Shown piece after piece: positions 1 through 6,350 of a DNA stretch of 6,350 bases (its first letter is position 1; every line of letters begins with the position of its first letter). The translations under genes were made by a program, and so were the position numbers. Location: positions 1 to 6,350 of the forward strand of contig JAHKXX010000033.1 in the NCBI GenBank assembly GCA_020627425.1, written 5' to 3'. The notes beneath the pieces are model-generated. The model was given only the letters and a program-made list of their open reading frames with translations, did not search any database and was not told the origin of the DNA. This stretch comes from a bacterium (GTDB lineage Bacteria > Bacillota > Clostridia > Oscillospirales > Acutalibacteraceae).

Positions 1-56
1 CTTTCAAAAAAAATACCCTATCAGGTCTTTGGCACACAGCCTTCATCACATATAAT

Positions 57-90
57 ATTATACCATTCGTATTTTTTTGTAAAGTCGACA
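57..90 (-). promoter_or_regulatory. Candidate promoter facing out of the left edge, with adjacent Spo0A-box-like site
   Basis: On the minus strand TGGTATAAT (57-65) is a perfect extended -10 (TGnTATAAT). TTTACA (78-83) is a fair -35, but the spacer of 15 nt is short. Directly upstream, TGTCGAC (84-90) matches 6 of 7 bases of the Spo0A box TGTCGAA, in the position used by Spo0A-activated promoters. Transcription would start near position 50 and leave the window, so the target gene is unseen. The -10 is convincing; the Spo0A site is speculative. Confidence 0.45.
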
Positions 91-113
91 CAGTGTTAAT
101 AATTAATTCATAA

Positions 114-126
114 TTCCAACTTGGAA
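114..126. repeat. 13-nt palindrome, operator-like
   Basis: TTCCAA-C-TTGGAA is a perfect 6-bp inverted repeat around one central base. It lies about 50 nt upstream of the extended -10 candidate at 57-65, a plausible distance for a regulator site. No known operator consensus is matched with confidence, and the AT-rich setting raises the chance of coincidence. Confidence 0.35.
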
Positions 127-390
127 AAATCTATTTGTGCAATTTACATAATCGCGTCTCTGATTTATGCAAAATAAAACCAATCATTTTAATCACAATA
201 TACACTTTGCACAATTGCTAAGCTATTGATTTAGTTATAATAATGTTTATTCTCTTTTTTCATAATTGTAGAGATGAATAACAAAAGCAAGTCGAGAAAA
301 AATTTTTTGTACAATTATTTACATTTAAAAAAAGTTATTTAAAATCAAAAATATAACCGCAAAGTGCAAGCCTGTGGATTGCCTTTGCTT

Positions 391-432
391 GCCGAAAGCA
401 AGGACCGTCCCGAAAACAGAACGGTCCTTGCT
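391..432 (-). terminator. Hairpin at the end of the germination operon, probable terminator
   Basis: The arms AGCAAGGACCGT (397-408) and ACGGTCCTTGCT (421-432) form a perfect 12-bp stem with a 12-nt loop. The stem begins at the last base of the TAA stop of the gerB-gerC gene. On the minus strand it is followed only by TTCGGC, with three T residues counting the last stem base, so the U tract is poor. Position and stability suggest a transcript end or 3' protection. On the plus strand no T tract follows either. Confidence 0.55.
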
Positions 433-2495
433 TATCGGACAGACTCTATTATCACCCGTTTTTTACAGGAGCTGATAAGAGACTCTGCTGACTTCACGTT
501 ATTATATTTATCCGGATAGGCGCTTCTCAGGTATTTTCTGATACTAAACGCATCTATATCCGCAGAAAGCGCTTTGCTTACTGCACTGTTTATCTTGCTC
601 TCTATATCCTTTCTGACGGCTTCTCTGAGCTTATCGTTCGTCTTACCGTCTGGAGCTATAACAATACTGAAAATGAGACTCAGCCTGTTATCCTCTATAT
701 AAGGATAGATACGACAGCTTTCTTCTTTTATATTGAAGGTATGCTCTACTCCCCTTACGCTGACGGTGTCGGTGATACGGTCAGCTTTTTTATTTACCAT
801 CAGCACACCGAGAGTTTCGTCACTGCTGAGCATTACTGTCCTGCCGTTTCTGTCGGTCAGCATACTTCCTTCACTGTAGATCGTTTTATCCCTGATGTCG
901 GCTTTCACAAAGGGTATCAGCAGAGTACTGTTTATACCGCGCAGAGAGGATATATAGTCAAGCATTGTACACTGTAGCATCGGTTCTCCTGTGTTTTTAG
1001 TGCCCGTCACCATATTTATACTTTCGCCGGACTTCCCGAGCCTGTCGTGAGCCGTTATGAGAAAACTTCTGCTGTTATCCGTTACCATAATACTGACATT
1101 TTTCTGAAGCTCCTCCCGGCTTTCAAAATAAGAGAGAGTATCATAAGATTTTTTTGCGGACTCCTCGTCCATTATTATAAACAGGCACTGTGATAACAGA
1201 GGACTCTGACCACTGTCGCGCGATAGGTCGGAAAGCGCCTGCTCTACTGTCTCCTTGTCCGAAAAAACAAGCCTTGAACGGTTTTTCTCAGTATCGAGCA
1301 CTATAAGCGATAACGAGACACCGGTCTGTGTTTTGTCTATGGCAATTCCCTGTATTATCATTCTCTCGTTTAGCTGTACAGCGTTGCAGGAGCACATAAA
1401 AACACAACAAAGCACCGCAGCCAGAACAGCCGATACTGCCCTTTTTGGTTTTATTCGTCTGAGAGCCTTGGCTGCAAAAATACCCATAGGTATCAAAAAA
1501 ACAAATGTCACCGTAAGCGCACTCCATATATATTTATCACAATAAGCCTGTGCCGCGTTTTCATCATCATAGGTAAACAGTAAAACCGCGAAAACAACAG
1601 CAGCACATATAAAAGCAAAATGTCCTGCTCTTATCTTTCTGCTAAGCCCAATAAAGCACTGTGAAAACGACAGCAGTAAAAACGACACGTCACAAAAAAC
1701 GCAGCAGGCTGTAACTATAAGAAAAAACGGATTCAGCCGTTGAAGCGCGCCCGAGCCGCCTATCATATCGTATATCTGTAAATTCTGCGACAGCATAAAA
1801 TCCCCGAGCACTCCGGTGGCTATAAGAAGCATAACAGCTACAGACGCACTCAGCAGTACGGCTGTTACTGTAATGCTGTTTTTCATACTATTTGCAGTGT
1901 GTACCGACAGCACGCCGGCGCCTGCAAGTAACCCTGAGCGCGACAGCATAAACAACACTCCGGTAAAAATACCTGATCTGCCCAGAGCTTTCAGAGGAAT
2001 CAGATTTTCGCTGTTATAGCCCGGGGACAAAAAAGCCACGACTATCAACAACGCAAGTGCAAACAGTATAAGCACGATAAGCGATAATCTGCATACTCCC
2101 TCTATCCCCTTTGAGGCGGCATATACTCCGCAAAGCAAAAGGGCGCCTATAAGCAGAACAGGATACAGTCCGTCGGGCAAAATACAAACAAGAAATTCCC
2201 TGAGGGCAAAAACAGTGTAAAGCAGCAGAGCCGCAAAATATAAACCATATAATAATCTAAGGGTAATACCCGTGATGTTTTTTTTATCCGTCAGTATTCC
2301 TCCGTGTTTTTGCAAAAGCATTATCGGCAGCAAAAGTAGAAGCGTCAGAAACAGCATTATTATATCCGGCAGCAGAAGCTCCCACAGTTGTCTTGTACCG
2401 GACAGAGAAAGAGTCGTGATAAGCGTTAATGATATTCTCGACACGAATATAAGCGTAAAAAGCTGAGGCGAGGTCACTATGGTTTTTTTAGTCAA
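432..2495 (-). CDS. Fused GerB-type permease and GerC-type lipoprotein (germinant receptor B-C fusion)
   Basis: This 687-residue protein joins two receptor subunits that are normally separate. Residues 1-345 resemble GerB/GerAB, an APC-superfamily permease-like germinant-sensing subunit. About ten hydrophobic segments are seen (near 10-30, 36-62, 77-103, 108-127, 134-156, 174-199, 208-231, 255-283, 292-309, 322-342), with family-like NLIPLKALG and LQRLNPFFLIV. Residues 346-370 look like a lipoprotein signal: basic RRIKPKR, a hydrophobic stretch, then MCSC with Cys370. Residues 371-687 are GerC-like, with LNERMIIQGIAIDK, DKETVEQALSDLSRDSGQSP, a LLIPFV segment and an alpha/beta C-terminal domain. 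Lengths of about 345 and 335 match near-complete subunits. The start is TTG in a TTGA overlap with the gerA stop. No ribosome binding site precedes the in-frame ATG at residue 337, so a separately started GerC is unlikely. The frame is uninterrupted, so this is not a visible frameshift; a sequencing error that removed a stop cannot be excluded. Confidence 0.92.
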   Translation of the reverse strand: MTKKTIVTSPQLFTLIFVSRISLTLITTLSLSGTRQLWELLLPDIIMLFLTLLLLLPIMLLQKHGGILTDKKNITGITLRLLYGLYFAALLLYTVFALREFLVCILPDGLYPVLLIGALLLCGVYAASKGIEGVCRLSLIVLILFALALLIVVAFLSPGYNSENLIPLKALGRSGIFTGVLFMLSRSGLLAGAGVLSVHTANSMKNSITVTAVLLSASVAVMLLIATGVLGDFMLSQNLQIYDMIGGSGALQRLNPFFLIVTACCVFCDVSFLLLSFSQCFIGLSRKIRAGHFAFICAAVVFAVLLFTYDDENAAQAYCDKYIWSALTVTFVFLIPMGIFAAKALRRIKPKRAVSAVLAAVLCCVFMCSCNAVQLNERMIIQGIAIDKTQTGVSLSLIVLDTEKNRSRLVFSDKETVEQALSDLSRDSGQSPLLSQCLFIIMDEESAKKSYDTLSYFESREELQKNVSIMVTDNSRSFLITAHDRLGKSGESINMVTGTKNTGEPMLQCTMLDYISSLRGINSTLLIPFVKADIRDKTIYSEGSMLTDRNGRTVMLSSDETLGVLMVNKKADRITDTVSVRGVEHTFNIKEESCRIYPYIEDNRLSLIFSIVIAPDGKTNDKLREAVRKDIESKINSAVSKALSADIDAFSIRKYLRSAYPDKYNNVKSAESLISSCKKRVIIESVR
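1386..1460 (-). other. Internal lipoprotein-type signal at the GerB/GerC junction
   Basis: These codons cover residues 346-370 of the fusion: basic RRIKPKR, hydrophobic 353-366, then Met-Cys-Ser-Cys, with Cys370 as the best candidate for lipidation (Ser at -1). The match to the lipobox [LVI][ASTVI][GAS]C is imperfect, with Met at -3 and Cys at -2. Four cysteines fall in eight residues (363, 364, 368, 370). A ten-helix GerB ends in the cytoplasm, so this extra helix would carry the GerC part across the membrane with the correct orientation. Confidence 0.6.
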
Positions 2496-4021
2496 GACAT
2501 ATCCTCCTTATTTTCACTGCCGGGCATATCCTGTACGGGCTTTGTTTTCCCCGACAGCACACGGCTGCCGGCTCTGATTATCACGTCTCGAAACAGTACG
2601 GAACCAAAGGGGCTGACAGGAGAGGTAAAGGGTATACCGAAGCTGTTCTTTGAACAGATACCCACAAGCACCACACAAAGCAGGACTGCCGTACCCCATA
2701 CTCCCATAAGTCCGCCGACCAGTGTAAAAATGATCCTGAGCACTGCACACGGCGCATACAGATCCGGCAGGACATAGGAACATATGGCGCAAACGGCAAC
2801 GACCATCAGAGTAGGCGCACCGATAAGACCGGCATTTATCGCCGTATCTCCTACGACAAGACCGCCGACAATGCTGACGGCATAGCCAAGCGGCGACGGC
2901 ATTCTAAGCCCGGATTCGCGCATCAGCTCGTAAACAAGAAGTATAAGCACGGTCTCGGACATCAGGGACAGAGGAGTAGAGGCTATGGAGCCTGCTATTT
3001 TATTCAGCATAAGCGTCGGGAACATCTCGGGGTCAAAGGTACCCAGTGAAACATAGAGTCCGGGCAGAAGTATAGAGATAAAGAACGCGCAGTATTTCAG
3101 CCACCGGGTAAAGGTCGCAAAATAAGCACGGTTTGAATAATCGTCGAGGGTCTGGAAATATTCCGAAAAAAGATAGGGAACTATCAGCACGGACGGTATG
3201 CCGTCTATTATAACGGCTATCCTGCCCTCTGTTATTTTGCCGCAGACCGTATCCGGGCGCTGGGAGATACCGACAGCTCTGAAAAAGGATATGTCCCTTC
3301 TGTCCTCTAAAAATGCCGCGACGCTGCCCGAGGTTAGAACGGTGTTTATATCTGCTTTTTTCAGCCGTTTTTTTACCCTTGCAACTATACCGTAGGACGC
3401 CACTCCCGACAGATAGCAAAGGCAGACCTCTGTTTTGCTTACCTTTCCTATATTCATAGTCTCAAATCGCAGACGGGGATTTTTTATTCTTCTTCGTATC
3501 AGAGATATATTTATCCTCAGAGGCTCTACAAAGCCCTCCTTGGAGCCGCGCTGTACTACGTCGCTGTCAGGCTCACTTATTCCTCTTGTTTCATATCCCT
3601 GTATCCCGATACACAGTGCCGTGTTCAGTCCGTCAACCATAATACCGACAAAACCAGACATAATATTTGCTTCAAGCTGCTCAAAGGTCAGCGCATCCGT
3701 TAAGTCATCGGTAAAGAGTATCTCTTCCTTTATGGTCTTTATTATATCTTTGTCACCGTCAAAGCCGTATCCGAGCAGCGGCTTTAATATACCAAGTGCA
3801 AGTATATCCTTGTTTATCATATTGTCTATATTGACCACTGCCGCCTGTCTTTGCCCGAGTCTTATCCGTCTTATCGTCAGGTCGGCGCTGCTGCGAAAGC
3901 GCAGCCGAAGCTCGTTTATGTTTCGCTCAAGCTGAGATGATAAGGGCTTTTCTGCTTCCTTTATACCATCATACTCTTTTACCGAGTACAGCTTTTTTAG
4001 CTCGTCTATAAATTTATACAT
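2492..4021 (-). CDS. GerA-family spore germination protein (germinant receptor A subunit)
   Basis: This 509-residue protein is the A subunit of a Ger-type germinant receptor, an inner spore membrane complex that triggers release of ions and dipicolinic acid on sensing nutrients. Residues 1-300 form the soluble N-terminal domain. It carries the diagnostic RGSKEGFVEPLRINISLIRR (about 158-177), with KNPRL directly after, and EGRIAVIIDGIPSVLIVPYL (about 265-284). The membrane domain follows, with hydrophobic stretches near 307-327, 350-367, 377-398, 402-420 and 428-456, including ELMRESGLRMPSPLGYAVSI and GGLVVGDTAINAGLIGAP, which are typical of the family. Length is close to B. subtilis GerAA (about 480). 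ATG 4019-4021 has AGGAGG (4028-4033) 6 nt upstream. The stop TGA overlaps the TTG start of the next gene. SpoVAF-like proteins share this fold, but the adjacent B/C gene and absence of spoVA genes favour a receptor subunit. The germinant cannot be told from sequence. Confidence 0.95.
   Translation of the reverse strand: MYKFIDELKKLYSVKEYDGIKEAEKPLSSQLERNINELRLRFRSSADLTIRRIRLGQRQAAVVNIDNMINKDILALGILKPLLGYGFDGDKDIIKTIKEEILFTDDLTDALTFEQLEANIMSGFVGIMVDGLNTALCIGIQGYETRGISEPDSDVVQRGSKEGFVEPLRINISLIRRRIKNPRLRFETMNIGKVSKTEVCLCYLSGVASYGIVARVKKRLKKADINTVLTSGSVAAFLEDRRDISFFRAVGISQRPDTVCGKITEGRIAVIIDGIPSVLIVPYLFSEYFQTLDDYSNRAYFATFTRWLKYCAFFISILLPGLYVSLGTFDPEMFPTLMLNKIAGSIASTPLSLMSETVLILLVYELMRESGLRMPSPLGYAVSIVGGLVVGDTAINAGLIGAPTLMVVAVCAICSYVLPDLYAPCAVLRIIFTLVGGLMGVWGTAVLLCVVLVGICSKNSFGIPFTSPVSPFGSVLFRDVIIRAGSRVLSGKTKPVQDMPGSENKEDMS
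2503..2509 (-). promoter_or_regulatory. Ribosome binding site deciding the TTG start of the gerB-gerC gene
   Basis: AAGGAGG on the minus strand lies 7 nt before TTG 2493-2495, inside the last codons of gerA. The nearby ATG at 2498-2500 is in the gerA frame and reads Met-Ser-stop, so it cannot start this gene. TTG with this strong site is therefore the best start. Confidence 0.85.
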
Positions 4022-4035
4022 ACGTATCCTCCTCT

Positions 4036-4416
4036 CTATAGAATATTGTAAAGACCGGTTTTTTCGGCTTCAATAAAATGCTTAAGCTCAATTTGCGCCT
4101 CTTTGCAGCTTGCAAGAAACATATCGGTGCTGCCGCTGTCAAAGAAGCTTTTTGCTGTGGACAGCGTTGATTCTATTTCGTCAGCCTTGCCGTGGGACAC
4201 AAACAGGAGCATTATATCAAGGTTTTCGCTCCAGCATTTTTCTGCGTCATAGACTGCCTTTTTTGTCCTGTCCCGGTCTCCGCTTTTGCAAAGGCGCTCT
4301 GCTTCGGTAATGCTTTCAAAAACATATCCGGCGACTCCGGTATTGATGCTGTAGCCGGTGATAACAACGACCGCACAGATAAACAGCACCGCAAGCGCAC
4401 CGTAAAGCCTTCTCAT
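4036..4416 (-). CDS. DUF4363-type small membrane-anchored protein
   Basis: This 126-residue protein of unknown function has a short basic N terminus (MRRLYG), one hydrophobic segment at about residues 7-24, and a C-terminal domain of about 100 mostly helical, charged residues expected outside the membrane. The segment SENLDIMLLFVSHGKADEIE, followed by a helix with regularly placed acidic residues and ending LYNIL, resembles the DUF4363 family. In my recollection that family is often encoded next to DUF421 proteins in clostridia. The N-terminal segment could be an uncleaved anchor or a signal peptide; no lipobox is seen. The ATG 4414-4416 has GGAGG (4423-4427) 6 nt upstream. It lies 17 nt after the DUF421 gene and 14 nt before gerA, so it is within the operon. 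The gene itself is certain; the family name is less so. Confidence 0.78.
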   Translation of the reverse strand: MRRLYGALAVLFICAVVVITGYSINTGVAGYVFESITEAERLCKSGDRDRTKKAVYDAEKCWSENLDIMLLFVSHGKADEIESTLSTAKSFFDSGSTDMFLASCKEAQIELKHFIEAEKTGLYNIL

Positions 4417-4433
4417 AGTATTCCTCCGTTTTC

Positions 4434-5099
4434 TTACTTTGTAATTATCTTATACGCCCCTGTTTTGTCACAGGTCATTATGAATACATCCTTTTGCTTT
4501 ATTTTTTTGCTTTTGAGTATGGAATATACCCAAGCCCTGTCAAACCCGCAGAGCTTCAGAGAATAATCGGCAATCTCGCCGTCGCTGATAACAACAGCCT
4601 GAATATATCCGTGAGGAGGCTTTATACCAAGCTGCCGGCTGCTCGGAGGCTCTGAATCCGGCTTTCTCATAACGCTGAGCTTTCCGTTTGTTTCTATAAC
4701 GGCATAGGCAACGTCCTCGAGTGCAAACACGTCCTTTTGCCGAAGCTGTTCAAAAAGCTCCTCAGTGCTGAGCCTAAGCTCTGTCATAGCCCTGCGGTCA
4801 ACAACTCCGTCATTGATTATCACAACAGGCTTGCCGCAGAGTATTTTTCTTATTTTTGCTTTTCTCAGCATAAGATATGACACTGCTATCTCGCACACAA
4901 GCAGCACGAAAATCGGTATTATTCCGCTGAACATAGACTGGTCGGTATCCTGCATAGGTATAGAGGCTATATTTGACATAAGCAGGGTAATAACAAGCTC
5001 GCTGGTCTGCATCTCGCTTATCTGTCTTTTTCCCATCATTCTCACGGCAAAGATTATGATAAAATACAGTAAAACCGTTCTTATGACTGAAATAGCCAC
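4434..5099 (-). CDS. YetF-like DUF421 membrane protein
   Basis: This 221-residue protein belongs to the DUF421/YetF family, whose biochemical function is not established. Three hydrophobic segments are visible at about residues 3-20, 34-50 and 57-78, followed by a soluble C-terminal part of about 140 residues. The family signature RMMGKRQISEMQTSELVITL sits between helices 1 and 2. The cytoplasmic-type core follows with KPVVIINDGVVDRRAM, LFEQLRQKDVFALEDVAYAV and NGKLSVMRK. Length is close to that of B. subtilis YetF. It starts with GTG, supported by GGAGGG 6 nt upstream. It is the first gene of the operon, 17 nt before the DUF4363-type gene. DUF421 proteins occur in spore formers, and a DUF421-containing protein of the mobile spoVA2mob operon (called 2Duf) has been linked to spore resistance and germination. 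A spore-membrane role here is inference from that and from the Ger genes downstream. Confidence 0.9.
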   Translation of the reverse strand: MAISVIRTVLLYFIIIFAVRMMGKRQISEMQTSELVITLLMSNIASIPMQDTDQSMFSGIIPIFVLLVCEIAVSYLMLRKAKIRKILCGKPVVIINDGVVDRRAMTELRLSTEELFEQLRQKDVFALEDVAYAVIETNGKLSVMRKPDSEPPSSRQLGIKPPHGYIQAVVISDGEIADYSLKLCGFDRAWVYSILKSKKIKQKDVFIMTCDKTGAYKIITK

Positions 5100-5105
5100 G
5101 AGATT

Positions 5106-5111
5106 CCCTCC
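5106..5111 (-). promoter_or_regulatory. Ribosome binding site deciding the GTG start of the DUF421 gene
   Basis: GGAGGG on the minus strand lies 6 nt before GTG 5097-5099. No ATG with comparable spacing exists, and initiation at this GTG gives the expected short N terminus before the first membrane helix. Confidence 0.85.
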
Positions 5112-5133
5112 AAACTTAAAAACACATCTGTTT

Positions 5134-5162
5134 TAGTTTTTGCCGTAAGCTTTTTTCTATTC
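5134..5162 (-). promoter_or_regulatory. Candidate sigma-G-like promoter of the germination operon
   Basis: Only 71 nt separate the upstream terminator from the GTG start at 5099, so the operon promoter should lie here. On the minus strand GAATA (5158-5162) fits the sigma-G -35 pattern GHATR. After 17 nt comes AAAACTA (5134-5140), matching 5 of 7 positions of the -10 pattern CATNMTA. The start site would be near 5127, leaving a leader of about 28 nt with the ribosome binding site. Germinant receptor operons in Bacillus are sigma-G dependent, which makes this reasonable. The -10 is weak, however, and no good sigma-A alternative is seen. Confidence 0.25.
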
Positions 5163-5202
5163 AACAAAAACGGCAGGAAACGAAAATTTTCGTTTCCTGC
5201 CG
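5161..5202 (-). terminator. Rho-independent terminator of the aguAB operon
   Basis: Positions 5171-5202 form a perfect 32-nt palindrome. The arms CGGCAGGAAACG and CGTTTCCTGCCG flank AAAATTTT, so the RNA can make a 14-bp stem with an AATT loop. Read on the minus strand it begins 6 nt after the aguB stop codon and is followed directly by TTTTTGTTGA, the U tract of an intrinsic terminator. On the plus strand no T tract follows, so it acts in one direction. It separates the polyamine genes from the germination operon, which therefore needs its own promoter. Confidence 0.93.
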
Positions 5203-5208
5203 GAACTA

Positions 5209-6350
<1,142 letters not shown>

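Larger units (their letters stand above)
1..396. other. AT-rich intergenic region without a convincing gene
   Basis: About 400 nt of clearly more AT-rich sequence than the genes. Short frames exist on both strands (for example 22 codons at 274-342 plus), but none has a ribosome binding site or recognisable product. It contains A and T tracts (near 296-306 and 326-333), a 13-nt palindrome (114-126), TTGTRCAA-type repeats (135-143, 207-214, 308-315) and a minus-strand promoter candidate near 57-90. It is probably the upstream control region of a minus-strand gene beyond the left edge. Confidence 0.7.

Noticed and set aside
1..45. A T8 run on the minus strand (plus A tract at 6-13) as a terminator.
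   Set aside because: The preceding sequence forms only 3-bp stems (GGC/GCC and ACC/GGT), too weak for an intrinsic terminator.
1..46. Minus-strand frame from ATG 44-46, open to the left edge (MKAVCQRPDRVFFLK), just downstream of the extended -10 candidate.
   Set aside because: No ribosome binding site, would be nearly leaderless, and 15 codons give no recognisable product; it cannot be judged without the sequence to the left.
274..342. A 22-codon plus-strand frame encoding a basic peptide starting MNNKSKSRK, downstream of a TATAAT at 236-241.
   Set aside because: No proper ribosome binding site, a poor -35 (TTGCTA with 15-nt spacing), and lysine/asparagine-rich composition expected by chance in AT-rich DNA.
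1485..1487. In-frame ATG (residue 337 of the fusion) as an independent start for GerC.
   Set aside because: The bases upstream on the minus strand are T-rich with no ribosome binding site, and it would begin inside the last GerB helix.
3435..3935. A 166-codon open frame on the plus strand opposite gerA, and similar long plus-strand frames at 5491-6087 and 4192-4566.
   Set aside because: They lie wholly or mainly antisense to well-recognised genes, have low-complexity or family-less translations and no ribosome binding sites; they are shadows.

Overview
The window reads as chromosomal DNA of an endospore-forming Firmicute, most likely a clostridial gut-type lineage such as Oscillospirales/Ruminococcaceae. 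That placement is inference, from spore germination genes, strong GGAGG ribosome binding sites and moderate GC in the genes with an AT-rich intergenic flank. Every supported gene is on the minus strand, so transcription runs from right to left.

Right part (5171-6350): the end of a two-gene agmatine-to-putrescine operon. The C-terminal 89 codons of agmatine deiminase (aguA, cut by the window edge) overlap by 10 nt the complete N-carbamoylputrescine amidase gene (aguB). A perfect 32-nt palindrome followed by a T tract terminates the operon 6 nt after the aguB stop.

Centre (432-5162): a tightly packed four-gene operon. In transcription order it encodes a YetF-like DUF421 membrane protein, a small membrane-anchored DUF4363-type protein, a GerA-family germinant receptor A subunit, and one long protein that joins a GerB-type permease to a GerC-type lipoprotein. 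Gaps are 17 nt, 14 nt and a 4-nt TTGA overlap. A weak sigma-G-like promoter candidate precedes the first gene. The layout suggests that a spore inner-membrane germinant receptor is made together with a DUF421/DUF4363 pair.

Left part (1-431): an AT-rich intergenic region with no convincing gene. It holds a strong hairpin at the operon end, a 13-nt palindrome, TTGTRCAA-type repeats, and a minus-strand extended -10 promoter candidate beside a Spo0A-box-like heptamer, probably serving a gene beyond the left edge.

The most notable item is the GerB-GerC fusion with an internal lipoprotein-type signal. It predicts either a tethered B/C receptor subunit or a polyprotein split by signal peptidase II.
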